Origin: Neisseria lactamica
Lineage (GTDB): Bacteria; Pseudomonadota; Gammaproteobacteria; Burkholderiales; Neisseriaceae
Length of the DNA stretch: 13,038 nt
NCBI GenBank assembly: GCA_001067655.1
Contig: JUNU01000057.1
Span: 1-13,038, forward strand
Direction of reading: 5' to 3'
Shown here: piece by piece, positions 1-7,511 of the stretch
How positions within the stretch are numbered: the first letter of the stretch is position 1
How the letters are laid out: every line of letters begins with the position of its first letter
Translations under genes and position numbers: made by a program
Notes under the pieces: generated by a model
Told to the model about the DNA's origin: nothing
Database searches by the model: none
Seen by the model: the letters and a program-made list of their open reading frames with translations, nothing else

Positions 1-96
1 ATCAGATTCTTTAGGGGGCTTATGATCGGAAGCACATGAGCTTACCATTAAGGATATCATTAAGAATGATATATATTTTATTAGTTGTTTATGCAT
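1..96 (-). CDS. N-terminus of a lipoprotein, cut by the window edge; possibly TssJ
   Basis: An open frame starts at ATG 96-94 and reads 32 codons to base 1 without a stop. The product begins MHKQLIKYIS, has a hydrophobic core (FLMISLMV) and ends in a lipobox VSSC with the lipidated cysteine at residue 21, followed by ASDHKPP. Seen: a basic n-region, hydrophobic h-region and lipobox typical of signal peptidase II substrates; Ala rather than Asp at +2, which fits outer-membrane sorting. A ribosome site GAAGG (109-105) sits 8 bases before the ATG. The gene follows clpV by 143 bases on the same strand. The T6SS needs an outer-membrane lipoprotein, TssJ, to anchor TssM, and none is seen elsewhere here, so TssJ is the leading guess. 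A lipoprotein immunity factor or an unrelated gene remains possible. The lipoprotein call is fairly firm; the TssJ call is inference. Confidence 0.7.
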   Translation of the reverse strand, partial: MHKQLIKYISFLMISLMVSSCASDHKPPKESD

Positions 97-115
97 ATTA
101 ATTGCCTTCAAGTCC

Positions 116-127
116 ATCAATATTGAT
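116..127. repeat. Perfect 12-bp palindrome upstream of the lipoprotein gene
   Basis: ATCAATATTGAT is an exact palindrome lying 6 bases upstream of the GAAGG ribosome site of the lipoprotein gene, in the 143-base gap after clpV. Its place would suit an operator or the 5' leader, but AT-rich palindromes of this size also arise by chance. No GC-rich terminator stem is seen in the gap (97-239), so read-through from clpV is possible. Confidence 0.3.
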
Positions 128-239
128 TACGTCTGACAACAAATATTTCAATCAGCCATACAATATATGACTACTGGAGAAATAAATAGGTTCGTTATAA
201 TTAATTAGAAAGACTAAATTTTTTTAATATTTTCTAAAA

Positions 240-2891
240 TTATAAAGTATTTTTCTTGCGGGGTTTATATTTATATTGATAAGTAAAGTCATGATTACTT
301 GCGTCAATATTTACGCTTAAAACTTGTTTACCTTGAGTTGCACAAGTAAGCAGTTCCCGACTGATTTGCGGTAAAACCGTATTGGTCAGAATCGCATCAA
401 TCATACGGCCACCTGACTCAACCTCTGTGCAGCGAGAAGTAATCAGTTTGAGGACTTCAGGCGTGTAGTGCAGGTCGATACCGTGGTTATCTTTAATTCG
501 ATCTACGATACGGCCTAATTGCAATTCCACAATTTTTGAGAGCATATCGTCAGATAGCGGATAGTAAGGAATCACCTGCATACGGCCTAATAGCGCGGCA
601 GGGAAAGTTTTCAGCATGGGGGCGCGTAAGGCTTTGGTTAAACCTTCCGGAGTAGGCAGCATTTCAGGGTCATCACACATATCCATAATCAAATCTGTGC
701 CCACATTGGTGGTCAGGATAATAATGGTGTTTTTGAAGTCGATATAACGGCCTTCACCATCTTCCATCCAGCCTTTGTCGAATACTTGGAAAAAGATTTC
801 ATGCACATCCGGATGTGCTTTTTCTACTTCATCAAGCAAGATGACGCTATAAGGTTTACGTCGTACAGCTTCAGTCAGTACGCCGCCTTCACCATAACCG
901 ACATAGCCCGGAGGCGCGCCTTTCAGGGTGGATACGGTATGAGCTTCCTGATATTCGCTCATATTGATGGTAATTACGTTTTGTTCACCGCCGTACAATG
1001 TATCGGCCAGAGCCAATGCCGTTTCGGTTTTGCCCACGCCGGAAGGACCTGCCAACATGAAAACGCCGATAGGTTTGTTGGGGTTATCCAGATTCGCACG
1101 TGATGTTTGGATACGACGGGCGATTGCATCCAAGCCGTGACGTTGGCCAATGATGCGTTTGTTTAAAGTATCGGAAAGTTGCAAGACTGCCTCAACTTCA
1201 TCTTTCATCATTTTGCCAACGGGAATACCTGTCCAGTCAGCTACAACGTCAGCAACGGTGCGGCTGTCCACTAAGGGCATAACCAGCGGTTGGATGCCTT
1301 GCAGTTTTTTCAGTTTGTTAACCAACTCTTTTTGGCGGGTATGTAGCTGCTTGGTTTCTTTCTCAGCTGTTCCTTCTTCCGCTTGCATGATTTGTTCACG
1401 TACCTCTAACAGCTCAGTAACCAAGTCTGCTTCAGATTTCCATCTGTCTTCTAATTTTTTCAGACGACCTTCGACTTCAGTTAATTCTTTGCCGATATTG
1501 GTTATCCGTGTTTCAGAATCGAAACTGAGTTTTTTCTCACGTTCCAAATTTGCTTGTTCAAGCTTTAATGCTTCGGATTTCTTGCGCAGAAACTCGATGC
1601 TGCCGGGTATAGCATGCTGGCTGACTGCAACTCGCGCGCAGGCAGTATCAATTAAGCCGACAGCTTTATCAGGAAGTTGGCGTGCAGGGATGTAGCGGTG
1701 GGAAAGCTTCACGGCTGCCTGAATTGCTTCATCGAGAATAATCACGTTATGGTGTTTTTCCAAAGAAGCATTCAATGCCCTAAGCATGTTGATGGCTTTG
1801 TTTTCGTCAGGCTCATCTACTTGTACCACTTGGAAACGGCGGGTTAAGGCAGGGTCTTTTTCAAAGTATTTTTTGTACTCTGCCCATGTTGTCGCGCCGA
1901 TGGTACGCAGTTTGCCACGGGCCAGCGCAGGTTTGAGCAGGTTGGCTGCATCGCCAGTGCCGGCTGCACCACCTGCACCAATCAAGGTATGGATTTCGTC
2001 GATAAAGAGCACAATGGGAGTCGGGCTGGATTCCACTTCGTCCATAACCGCTCTAAGGCGTGATTCAAATTCTCCGCTGATGCTGGCACCTGCTTTGAGC
2101 AAACCTATATCCAGCAGGATTAATTGAACGTCTTTCAATCCCGGCGGAACATCTCCAGCAGCCAAACGCAATGCCAATGCCTCGACGACGGCTGTCTTAC
2201 CGACACCGGCTTCGCCTGTCAGAATCGGATTGTTTTGACGACGGCGCATCAGGATGTCAATCATTTGCCTGATTTCGGTATCGCGACCGGTAAGGGGATC
2301 TATTTCGCCATTTTTAGCTTTTTCAGTGAGATTGCTGCCGTATTTGGCCAAGGCACTTTCTTTGTGGGTAGCGTTAGGCTCCGAAGATAAGGCGTTTTGG
2401 GTAACATCAAGATTTTCTTCAGAGTTTGCAGTAATAGCGATGATATTGTTTGCCAATGTTTCAGGTTTGATTTTGAGGAACTCGGATGAAATATTGGCCA
2501 CAATGCTCTGCAAAGTTTTATTTTCCAGAATGGTGTAGAAAATATGAGCAGTACGGATTTTGTCAGTGCCGAATTTGAGCGAACTGTATGTCCAAGTTTG
2601 TTCAACAAGGGTTTGGATATGTTCGGAAAAATCGATGACGGCAGTCGAGCCGGCTGGAAGTTTTTCAACTGCTGTTAATACATCTTTGCGGACTCTGGCT
2701 TCGTCTAAATTAAAACTGTTGATCAGACAGAAGATGTCGGTTTTCTCGGTTTGCAGCAGAGAATGAAGCCAGTGAACCAGCTCAACGTAGCTGTTTTCAC
2801 GAAGACGGCAGAAGGTGTAGGCATTTTCCAAAGTTTTATACAAGGTAGTATTCAACTTACCAAATAATACGCTGCGGCTGATGTTTGACAT
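240..2891 (-). CDS. clpV: T6SS sheath-recycling AAA+ ATPase ClpV (TssH)
   Basis: A Hsp100/ClpB-like hexameric unfoldase of 883 residues that disassembles the contracted TssB-TssC sheath in the cytoplasm. Domains in order: N-domain about 1-150; first AAA+ module with Walker A GEAGVGKT (226-233), Walker B IVLFIDE (293-299) and the arginine pair of LTRRF (351-352); a charged, coiled-coil middle domain about 435-535; second AAA+ module with Walker A GPSGVGKT (615-622), pore loop GYVGYGEGG (662-670) and Walker B VILLDE (683-688). The end carries the ClpV-typical CTEVESGGRMID (821-832) rather than a ClpB tail. Both ATPase sites look intact. ATG 2891 is preceded by AAGGA at 6 bases. It is the last recognised T6SS gene, 89 bases after tssG. 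The N-domain is the part expected to contact sheath or TagJ. The identity is clear. Confidence 0.97.
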   Translation of the reverse strand: MSNISRSVLFGKLNTTLYKTLENAYTFCRLRENSYVELVHWLHSLLQTEKTDIFCLINSFNLDEARVRKDVLTAVEKLPAGSTAVIDFSEHIQTLVEQTWTYSSLKFGTDKIRTAHIFYTILENKTLQSIVANISSEFLKIKPETLANNIIAITANSEENLDVTQNALSSEPNATHKESALAKYGSNLTEKAKNGEIDPLTGRDTEIRQMIDILMRRRQNNPILTGEAGVGKTAVVEALALRLAAGDVPPGLKDVQLILLDIGLLKAGASISGEFESRLRAVMDEVESSPTPIVLFIDEIHTLIGAGGAAGTGDAANLLKPALARGKLRTIGATTWAEYKKYFEKDPALTRRFQVVQVDEPDENKAINMLRALNASLEKHHNVIILDEAIQAAVKLSHRYIPARQLPDKAVGLIDTACARVAVSQHAIPGSIEFLRKKSEALKLEQANLEREKKLSFDSETRITNIGKELTEVEGRLKKLEDRWKSEADLVTELLEVREQIMQAEEGTAEKETKQLHTRQKELVNKLKKLQGIQPLVMPLVDSRTVADVVADWTGIPVGKMMKDEVEAVLQLSDTLNKRIIGQRHGLDAIARRIQTSRANLDNPNKPIGVFMLAGPSGVGKTETALALADTLYGGEQNVITINMSEYQEAHTVSTLKGAPPGYVGYGEGGVLTEAVRRKPYSVILLDEVEKAHPDVHEIFFQVFDKGWMEDGEGRYIDFKNTIIILTTNVGTDLIMDMCDDPEMLPTPEGLTKALRAPMLKTFPAALLGRMQVIPYYPLSDDMLSKIVELQLGRIVDRIKDNHGIDLHYTPEVLKLITSRCTEVESGGRMIDAILTNTVLPQISRELLTCATQGKQVLSVNIDASNHDFTYQYKYKPRKKNTL
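1459..1470 (-). repeat. DNA uptake sequence AGGTCGTCTGAA inside clpV
   Basis: An exact 12-base DUS of the dialect known from the Neisseria mucosa/sicca group, on the coding strand of clpV. It encodes Gly475-Arg-Leu within the coiled-coil middle domain. DUS is bound by the pilin ComP during natural transformation. Confidence 0.85.
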
Positions 2892-2960
2892 AATGTGTCC
2901 TTAATTAAATTATTCCAAGTATGTCTAAAAATAGTTTGAAAGAAGTTTTTTCCGACAAAG

Positions 2961-2972
2961 GGGTCGTCTGAA
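2961..2972 (+). repeat. Intergenic DNA uptake sequence between tssG and clpV
   Basis: GGGTCGTCTGAA matches AGGTCGTCTGAA in 11 of 12 positions with an intact 10-base core. With upstream TTTTTC-CGAC (2947-2956) it can fold into an imperfect stem (CGAC/GTCG and TTTTTC/GAAAAA with a three-base bulge). There is no T-run after the stem in the direction of clpV transcription, so it does not look like a terminator inside the operon. Confidence 0.75.
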
Positions 2973-2980
2973 AAAGCTGT

Positions 2981-4021
2981 TTAATGGTTGCTGACGATCA
3001 AGTCTTCGGCATCACGGGAAACATTCCCCAGCCAAGTTGTTAAGCCGAGTTGTGTTTGTCCGCCTAAGTCCATGAGCGGTACTTCTTTTTGCATTAAAAC
3101 AGGCTGTATATCCCATTCATATTCATCTGCGGCAAACAGTCTTACCCACTCTCGTAAGCGGGCGGTGTTGATGCCGTCTTTAAAGAATGATCGGTAAGCG
3201 GGTAGGGTAAGTGGGCCAATGATGATGCGGAATTTACTTTGAACATCGTAAAGCTTGTCTCCCAGCAGCAAGCCATCTCCCAGCGTATAGTTACCCATGA
3301 TGCCGATTTGCGTTTTTTCTTCCGCAACCTCAACCCAATATCCGACATTGGTTTGAATGGTAACGGGGACTTTGAAATAACGGTTAAGCAGTTGTTGAAG
3401 ACTGGCTGCCGACCGACTCTGTTTCATCAGCAGACCGGCAAAATAACGTTTAGCGAATTCGTGGATTAAGCCTTTATTATGTATGGTCGGTGTATCCAGA
3501 CCATTGAAACTAGCGATATATTTCCCAAAACGGTCTTCAGCATTTTTGTCTAAAGAAGTAATGCTTTGAGCGTTGGCCCATGCCCGATAGAACAAGACAG
3601 CCAAACGGTGTTGCAACATATTGGCAAAACCGGTCCATGTTCGGTCGCCGTGCTGGTGTTGGCGCTCATAGGCATATTCGGTCAAATGCAAAGGCAGGGG
3701 ACCAGATGGTCCGAACAAACCGAATCCGTTGATGGAAATTTCCACATAACGCGGCGATAGGGCAACCGACTGGATGTTGCGAGGAGCAAAAATAAGCGAT
3801 GGCTCTTGGCGAATCCTTATTTTTTCCATTTTCGGGCTGACGGCTTTGCCTAATAATTTTCCGCCGGTAACAAATTTGACGGACTCAAGCTGGCGCAAGA
3901 GTGAAAAATAATCGTATTTATACGGCTGAGATGCGACTTTGTTTAACAAGCCTGTCAGTTTTTCATCCCATGTGTCGTCCAATGAGTCGCCAAAATCTGT
4001 TTGAGCGTTAACCGGACTCAT
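2981..4021 (-). CDS. tssG: T6SS baseplate wedge protein TssG
   Basis: TssG (ImpH/VasB family, DUF1305) pairs with TssF in the baseplate wedge that surrounds the VgrG hub. The family signature GLFGPSGPLPLHLTEYAYER is at residues 101-120, followed by FANMLQHRLAVLFYRAW at 132-148. The early YDYFSLLRQLE (36-46) and RIRQEPSLIFAPRNI (69-83) are also typical. The start is set at ATG 4021, giving 346 residues, the usual family size. This ATG overlaps the tssF stop as ATGA and has GGAGAGAGG upstream at normal spacing. A longer reading from TTG 4054 would add 11 residues (MADCCWREGNR) lying entirely within tssF, and is less likely. The ATGA overlap implies translational coupling, fitting the known TssF-TssG complex. 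Confidence 0.95.
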   Translation of the reverse strand: MSPVNAQTDFGDSLDDTWDEKLTGLLNKVASQPYKYDYFSLLRQLESVKFVTGGKLLGKAVSPKMEKIRIRQEPSLIFAPRNIQSVALSPRYVEISINGFGLFGPSGPLPLHLTEYAYERQHQHGDRTWTGFANMLQHRLAVLFYRAWANAQSITSLDKNAEDRFGKYIASFNGLDTPTIHNKGLIHEFAKRYFAGLLMKQSRSAASLQQLLNRYFKVPVTIQTNVGYWVEVAEEKTQIGIMGNYTLGDGLLLGDKLYDVQSKFRIIIGPLTLPAYRSFFKDGINTARLREWVRLFAADEYEWDIQPVLMQKEVPLMDLGGQTQLGLTTWLGNVSRDAEDLIVSNH

Positions 4022-5994
4022 ACGATTACCCTCTCTCCAACAGCAGTCGGCCAAGTAGCCATGTGTCCTTGTTGGAGCGTGTCAATTTGAAGCTGTATGA
4101 ATGAGTTAATTGACACCAAACGTTGGAAGTAATGGTTTAAAACCGATCCGAACAAGAAGGGGTGGATCCCGCCCAATTGTGCTTCATCCAATGTAACCGT
4201 GATTTTGATGCCTCGAACAGGAGCTGCGACTCCATAATGACGGACTACTTTGTTCACGGTGGAGGTCTCAACGCGTGTAATCGACTCAATCTGTTTTTTC
4301 AGCAAATCATTTTCGGAAGAAACAAACACCATTAAAAGCTCTTTTAAGGTAACCGGTGCATCTTCCTGATCGACGTTTAATAATGACAGATAGTTCAAGC
4401 TTAATTGGTTTAAGAACGACCAAAGTGTTCGATCCTCACTCACAGCCGCTTGAGGACGTGTTAACTTAGAAATCAGCTTGATAGAGTTAACCGGCAGGAA
4501 GCCTTCAATCAGGAAATCAGACTCTCCGTCGCGCGGCATCATCAGTGGCAAATCCCTGCTGGTACACCAAGCATCTACGGAAAGATGTTGTATGCCAGAA
4601 TTGAAGGCGTAATCCCGATTGTCGGCCAGAGACAAAAATACTTCGCTGCCTAAGTAGGAAGAACGGAAGCCATTTTTGACAGAATTTTCCGATGGAACTC
4701 TGTCTGCACGCCGTGCTGAAAAATAAGCATGCTGAGTTTGGGTTTCGGGGAAGAGTCCCATATCCGGCGCTTTGTACATCGGTGAAAATGCAACGGTTTG
4801 ACGGTTGTTGGTGTCAAAACCTTTTACTTGTTCGATGGCGTAGATTTCATAATTTAAAGGTTGTGTACGGTCGATGATGACGTGGTGTTCCTGGTCTTGG
4901 ATATTTACAGGGAAGCGGGAGCTTTTTTTTCTGAAAAGGTTTACCACAGGCACCGCATTGACGGAAAAATCCTCTACACCAATCAATTCTGTCAATTCGG
5001 GTATTTTGTTGCTGAATAAAAATGAAAGACTGAAATAACGTTTGCGATAGGTAATGATTTTTTTATTGACACCCTTATCGTTTACGATTTCTTCCAAATG
5101 TTCGGGTACTTTGGGCAAATGTCCGTCATTCTCAGCCTGACGGACAGCCTGTTTGATATCTTTTTGAGCGACAAACAGGAATTTTTCCGGCAGACGCGCG
5201 TATTCCTGCATAATCCGGAATGCACTGACGGATTTATCCAAATTAAACGATAAGGCTTCATCTTCCCGAAATCCCCGATGTTCCGGTTTGGAGGACAACG
5301 GGTAATACCATTGTTTGGGGTTCTCATAACTGTGGCAAACGACGCCCACGCATTCGGAGGCCAGTAAAAACAGCAGTGCAGATGATTTAGAAAGTTCCGT
5401 ACCTAAAAACACAGACAATTTATCCGGCAACATTTCCGAACATGCGCCAGGTACGCTGAGTGAGAAGTCCAAACGCAAGGCAGATTGCACTTTTTTCCCG
5501 GCAGATGCCTTGAGCGCGGGAAGCGTACTTGGTAAATAGCCGAGCGAATCGGTATATTTAGCTTTTTCTATGCGTAAAGGTAGGATTTCAGTGGTTTTGG
5601 TTACGGAAAACGGGCAACTTACTTTGAATTCGTCGATGGGTAATGAGCGCAATACTCTGCCACGTTCCAGTAGATTGATCACGTCGGCGTTGTATTGACC
5701 GGTAGGTTCCAAATTGACAATAGCTGCTGCCGGTTTCTGATTGATGAAGTCTGGGTAAACGACTTCCAAGATTCTTTGTACGAAACGGGGATATTCCGCA
5801 TCCAGCTTGAGTTGGGTGCGGGCAGTGAGAAAGCTTACACCTTCCAATAACCTTTCAACATAGGGGTCGGGGATGTCGGTTGTATCCAGTGCCAATCGGG
5901 AGGCGATTTTGGGATATTGCTGTGCAAATTCCCTGCCCATTTCCTTCAGGAAGGTCAGTTCTTTATTGTAGTAAGACAATAACTTGTTGTTCAA
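4018..5994 (-). CDS. tssF: T6SS baseplate wedge protein TssF
   Basis: TssF (ImpG/VasA family, DUF879) is the large baseplate wedge subunit, acting with TssG, TssE and TssK under the inner membrane. It is 658 residues long. The N-terminus LLSYYNKELTFLKEMGREFA (5-24), then YPKIASRLAL, PDPYVERLLEG and YPDF, is the classic family start; the acidic and aromatic C-terminal half is less recognisable. The start codon is TTG 5994-5992. An in-frame stop (TAG 6000-5998) sits two codons upstream, so no earlier start exists, and the next ATG (residue 19) would delete conserved sequence. GGGGGA (6008-6003) provides a ribosome site 8 bases before the TTG. The TTG overlaps the tssE stop as TTGA, and the 3' end overlaps tssG as ATGA. 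Confidence 0.95.
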   Translation of the reverse strand: MNNKLLSYYNKELTFLKEMGREFAQQYPKIASRLALDTTDIPDPYVERLLEGVSFLTARTQLKLDAEYPRFVQRILEVVYPDFINQKPAAAIVNLEPTGQYNADVINLLERGRVLRSLPIDEFKVSCPFSVTKTTEILPLRIEKAKYTDSLGYLPSTLPALKASAGKKVQSALRLDFSLSVPGACSEMLPDKLSVFLGTELSKSSALLFLLASECVGVVCHSYENPKQWYYPLSSKPEHRGFREDEALSFNLDKSVSAFRIMQEYARLPEKFLFVAQKDIKQAVRQAENDGHLPKVPEHLEEIVNDKGVNKKIITYRKRYFSLSFLFSNKIPELTELIGVEDFSVNAVPVVNLFRKKSSRFPVNIQDQEHHVIIDRTQPLNYEIYAIEQVKGFDTNNRQTVAFSPMYKAPDMGLFPETQTQHAYFSARRADRVPSENSVKNGFRSSYLGSEVFLSLADNRDYAFNSGIQHLSVDAWCTSRDLPLMMPRDGESDFLIEGFLPVNSIKLISKLTRPQAAVSEDRTLWSFLNQLSLNYLSLLNVDQEDAPVTLKELLMVFVSSENDLLKKQIESITRVETSTVNKVVRHYGVAAPVRGIKITVTLDEAQLGGIHPFLFGSVLNHYFQRLVSINSFIQLQIDTLQQGHMATWPTAVGERVIV

Positions 5995-6503
5995 GACCTA
6001 TTTCCCCCATCTAACAAGTCAAACAACCCGGTCTCGACATCCATACTGGTTCTCAGCAAGAACTCTTTGGGATAAGGATTGAGTTTCAGGTAACCTTTGA
6101 CTTCAATAATAAGTTTGTTGTGTAAAGCATCGTCATCATCGTCTACGGTATTCACGATAACTTGCAGGGTTTTGCTTTCAAGGCGTGGTTCGAAATCGAT
6201 GATGGCTTGTTTGATGTTTTGTTCTACATCCTGCCATTCTATATCGGAGAAATTCACTCCCGACAGGGGCGGAATGCCGTAATTGAGTGTGGACGAGCGC
6301 ACGTTAACAGGCAGATCTTTCTCCATGGTTTCCGCTTGCATGTTGCAGGTATTCAGCAGGTAAAGAATATCGCGCAGCACTGCCTGCCGATATTGGTCAA
6401 GATTGATGACCTGATCGGGGCGTGCCTCTTTTTTTTTGCGCGGCTCTTCATCTGTCAGTCTGTCAAACAAAGAAGGCAGCAGTTGGTTTCTGAATTGCGA
6501 CAT
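5991..6503 (-). CDS. tssE: T6SS baseplate protein TssE (gp25-like)
   Basis: TssE is the homologue of phage T4 gp25, a baseplate wedge protein that nucleates sheath polymerisation. Length is 170 residues, within the family range. The N-terminus has LLPSLFDRLTDEEP (8-21), then YRQAVLRDILYLLNT (38-52), both family hallmarks. The gp25/lysozyme-like core is roughly 60-155, with STLNYGIPPLSG (71-82) and IIDFEPRLE (101-109). An acidic run VDDDDDA (120-126) sits in a surface loop. The start is ATG 6503; the ribosome site upstream is poor (no clear GGAG). It follows tagJ by 33 bases and overlaps tssF by the TTGA junction. Confidence 0.94.
   Translation of the reverse strand: MSQFRNQLLPSLFDRLTDEEPRKKKEARPDQVINLDQYRQAVLRDILYLLNTCNMQAETMEKDLPVNVRSSTLNYGIPPLSGVNFSDIEWQDVEQNIKQAIIDFEPRLESKTLQVIVNTVDDDDDALHNKLIIEVKGYLKLNPYPKEFLLRTSMDVETGLFDLLDGGNRS
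5992..6008 (-). promoter_or_regulatory. Ribosome site and TTG start of tssF
   Basis: GGGGGA (6008-6003), an 8-base spacer, then TTG. The site lies inside the last codons of tssE and the TTG shares two bases with its TGA stop. The in-frame TAG at 6000-5998 fixes the start here. It suggests coupled and perhaps limited translation of tssF after tssE. Confidence 0.75.
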
Positions 6504-6536
6504 GATTGATTGCGATAGTCGGAGGATGGATAGGGT

Positions 6537-7352
6537 TTAACGCTGTTGTCCGAATTTAATATTGCGAATATCCAAGAGACCAAAATCATGGCTGTCGGTA
6601 TACAGGTTTTTTTGACCCATGCCTGTAAAGAGCTGTTCGGCTACTTCTATCCAGTCTGTTTGTGAGCAGTTCATCAACATATCCGACCATTTGGTTTCTG
6701 CATCCGGCAAAACAGCATAGCGGGCAGGACTGGTACATTGGATACATTCGCCGTCGGTAAATTTGATTTCAGACGACCTCCAGATGATGTCGAGCAATGA
6801 GCTGGGTGCTTTGAAAGCTATACTTTCAATAGAGTCCCAAGTTTGCCAATAGTAGTGGCCTTGATAGAAGAATTCATAAACAAAAGCAGTACGTACGTCG
6901 CCATCCATAATCCAGTTGCTGTCGGTTTCGGCAACCGATTTATCTGCCAGAAGATAAGTGATGTGCGCTGGTGTACCGTCGATACAGTCGGATAAGGCTT
7001 CGTAGTCGGCAGTGAGGGCAGAGTTTTTTTTCTCTGCAACATGAGCAACTAAAGAGAGTTGTTTTTGAAGAATATCGAGTTTGCTTGCGTGCTGTTCCAG
7101 AGTTTTGGGTTTTTGCTGTGTTTCCAAGACTGCTTGACGACGCATTTCGGCAGAAATGTTTTCAATAAGGTAGAGCATCAGAGGCTTTTGAGTATCGGGA
7201 AACAGTTTTTGGTATTGCCCGATTTGCTTTAAAGCCTGTTCCCATTTGGCACTCAGACAGAGGTATTGAATCAATGCCAAACGATGTTCCTGATTGTCAG
7301 GATTTGAACGTACAAGCTCAATCATGTCCGTTAATTTAGTCTTCAAATCCAT
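6537..7352 (-). CDS. tagJ: T6SS accessory protein TagJ (ImpE family)
   Basis: TagJ/ImpE (HsiE1 in P. aeruginosa) is an accessory protein reported to bind the sheath protein TssB and the ClpV N-domain, helping sheath disassembly. Length is 271 residues, the usual size. Seen: an N-terminal helical, TPR-like half (PDNQEHRLALIQYLCL at 18-33, KWEQALKQI at 36-44) and the C-terminal ImpE half with WIMDGDVRTAFVYEFFYQGHYYW (about 147-169; key residues W147, D150, Y168), LLDIIW (186-191) and RYAVLP (211-216). ATG 7352 is preceded by AAGGAG with an 8-base spacer. It lies between hcp and tssE as in the H1-T6SS, marking this as a TagJ-class system. An exact DUS falls in it at residues 192-195. Confidence 0.92.
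   Translation of the reverse strand: MDLKTKLTDMIELVRSNPDNQEHRLALIQYLCLSAKWEQALKQIGQYQKLFPDTQKPLMLYLIENISAEMRRQAVLETQQKPKTLEQHASKLDILQKQLSLVAHVAEKKNSALTADYEALSDCIDGTPAHITYLLADKSVAETDSNWIMDGDVRTAFVYEFFYQGHYYWQTWDSIESIAFKAPSSLLDIIWRSSEIKFTDGECIQCTSPARYAVLPDAETKWSDMLMNCSQTDWIEVAEQLFTGMGQKNLYTDSHDFGLLDIRNIKFGQQR
6768..6779 (-). repeat. DNA uptake sequence AGGTCGTCTGAA inside tagJ
   Basis: An exact 12-base DUS on the coding strand, read in frame as Arg192-Ser-Ser-Glu195 of TagJ. Confidence 0.85.
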
Positions 7353-7407
7353 CCCAGCAACTCCTTATTTATTTGTATAAAGTGTGTAATAGTCGAAACC
7401 CGATTAA

Positions 7408-7438
7408 CTTTTCAGGAGGACAGAGGTCGTTTGAAAAG
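7408..7438. repeat. Inverted repeat with a degenerate DUS in the hcp-tagJ gap
   Basis: CTTTTCA (7408-7414) is the reverse complement of TGAAAAG (7432-7438), with a shorter inner match GAC/GTC. The right half contains AGGTCGTTTGAA (7424-7435), one base away from the full DUS. It may be a decayed DUS hairpin, a structure type common between neisserial genes. It lies about 17 bases beyond the hcp stem-loop in the direction of transcription. Confidence 0.5.
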
Positions 7439-7454
7439 TAAATTTATTGTAATA

Positions 7455-7488
7455 AAGCCTGACTTAAAACGCCTTTTAAGCCAGGCTT
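7455..7488 (-). terminator. Strong stem-loop after hcp: attenuator or partial terminator
   Basis: On the minus strand AAGCCTGGCTTAAAA pairs with TTTTAAGTCAGGCTT over 15 positions (one G-U wobble) around a GGCG tetraloop, starting 23 bases after the hcp stop. The 3' arm runs into TTATTACAATAAATTT, so the T-run is imperfect. It most likely lowers read-through into tagJ-tssEFG-clpV and protects the 3' end of hcp mRNA, which would give more Hcp than baseplate protein. The downstream genes have no obvious strong promoter in 7353-7454, so full termination is unlikely. Confidence 0.75.
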
Positions 7489-7511
7489 CTGCAGTTAAAT
7501 GCGCATAGTGG

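Noticed and set aside
41..53. Poly-glycine loop of Hcp as an unusual repeat or phase-variable tract (Hcp residues 41-53, coded near 7836-7874)
   Set aside because: A run of glycines followed by AGK is normal for this Hcp subfamily, and the codons are mixed, so there is no slippage-prone homopolymer.
1150..1695. A 181-codon plus-strand open frame inside clpV
   Set aside because: Its Ser/Arg-rich product is what the reverse of a clpV coding sequence gives, it matches no family I know, and clpV is intact on the other strand.
2947..2976. The DUS-containing stem between tssG and clpV as a terminator
   Set aside because: The pairing is interrupted by a bulge and no T-run follows in the direction of transcription; termination here would cut clpV off from its operon.
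4022..4054. Extension of tssG to TTG 4054
   Set aside because: The added residues (MADCCWREGNR) are encoded within tssF and do not look like TssG. ATG 4021 has a good ribosome site and an ATGA overlap with the tssF stop.
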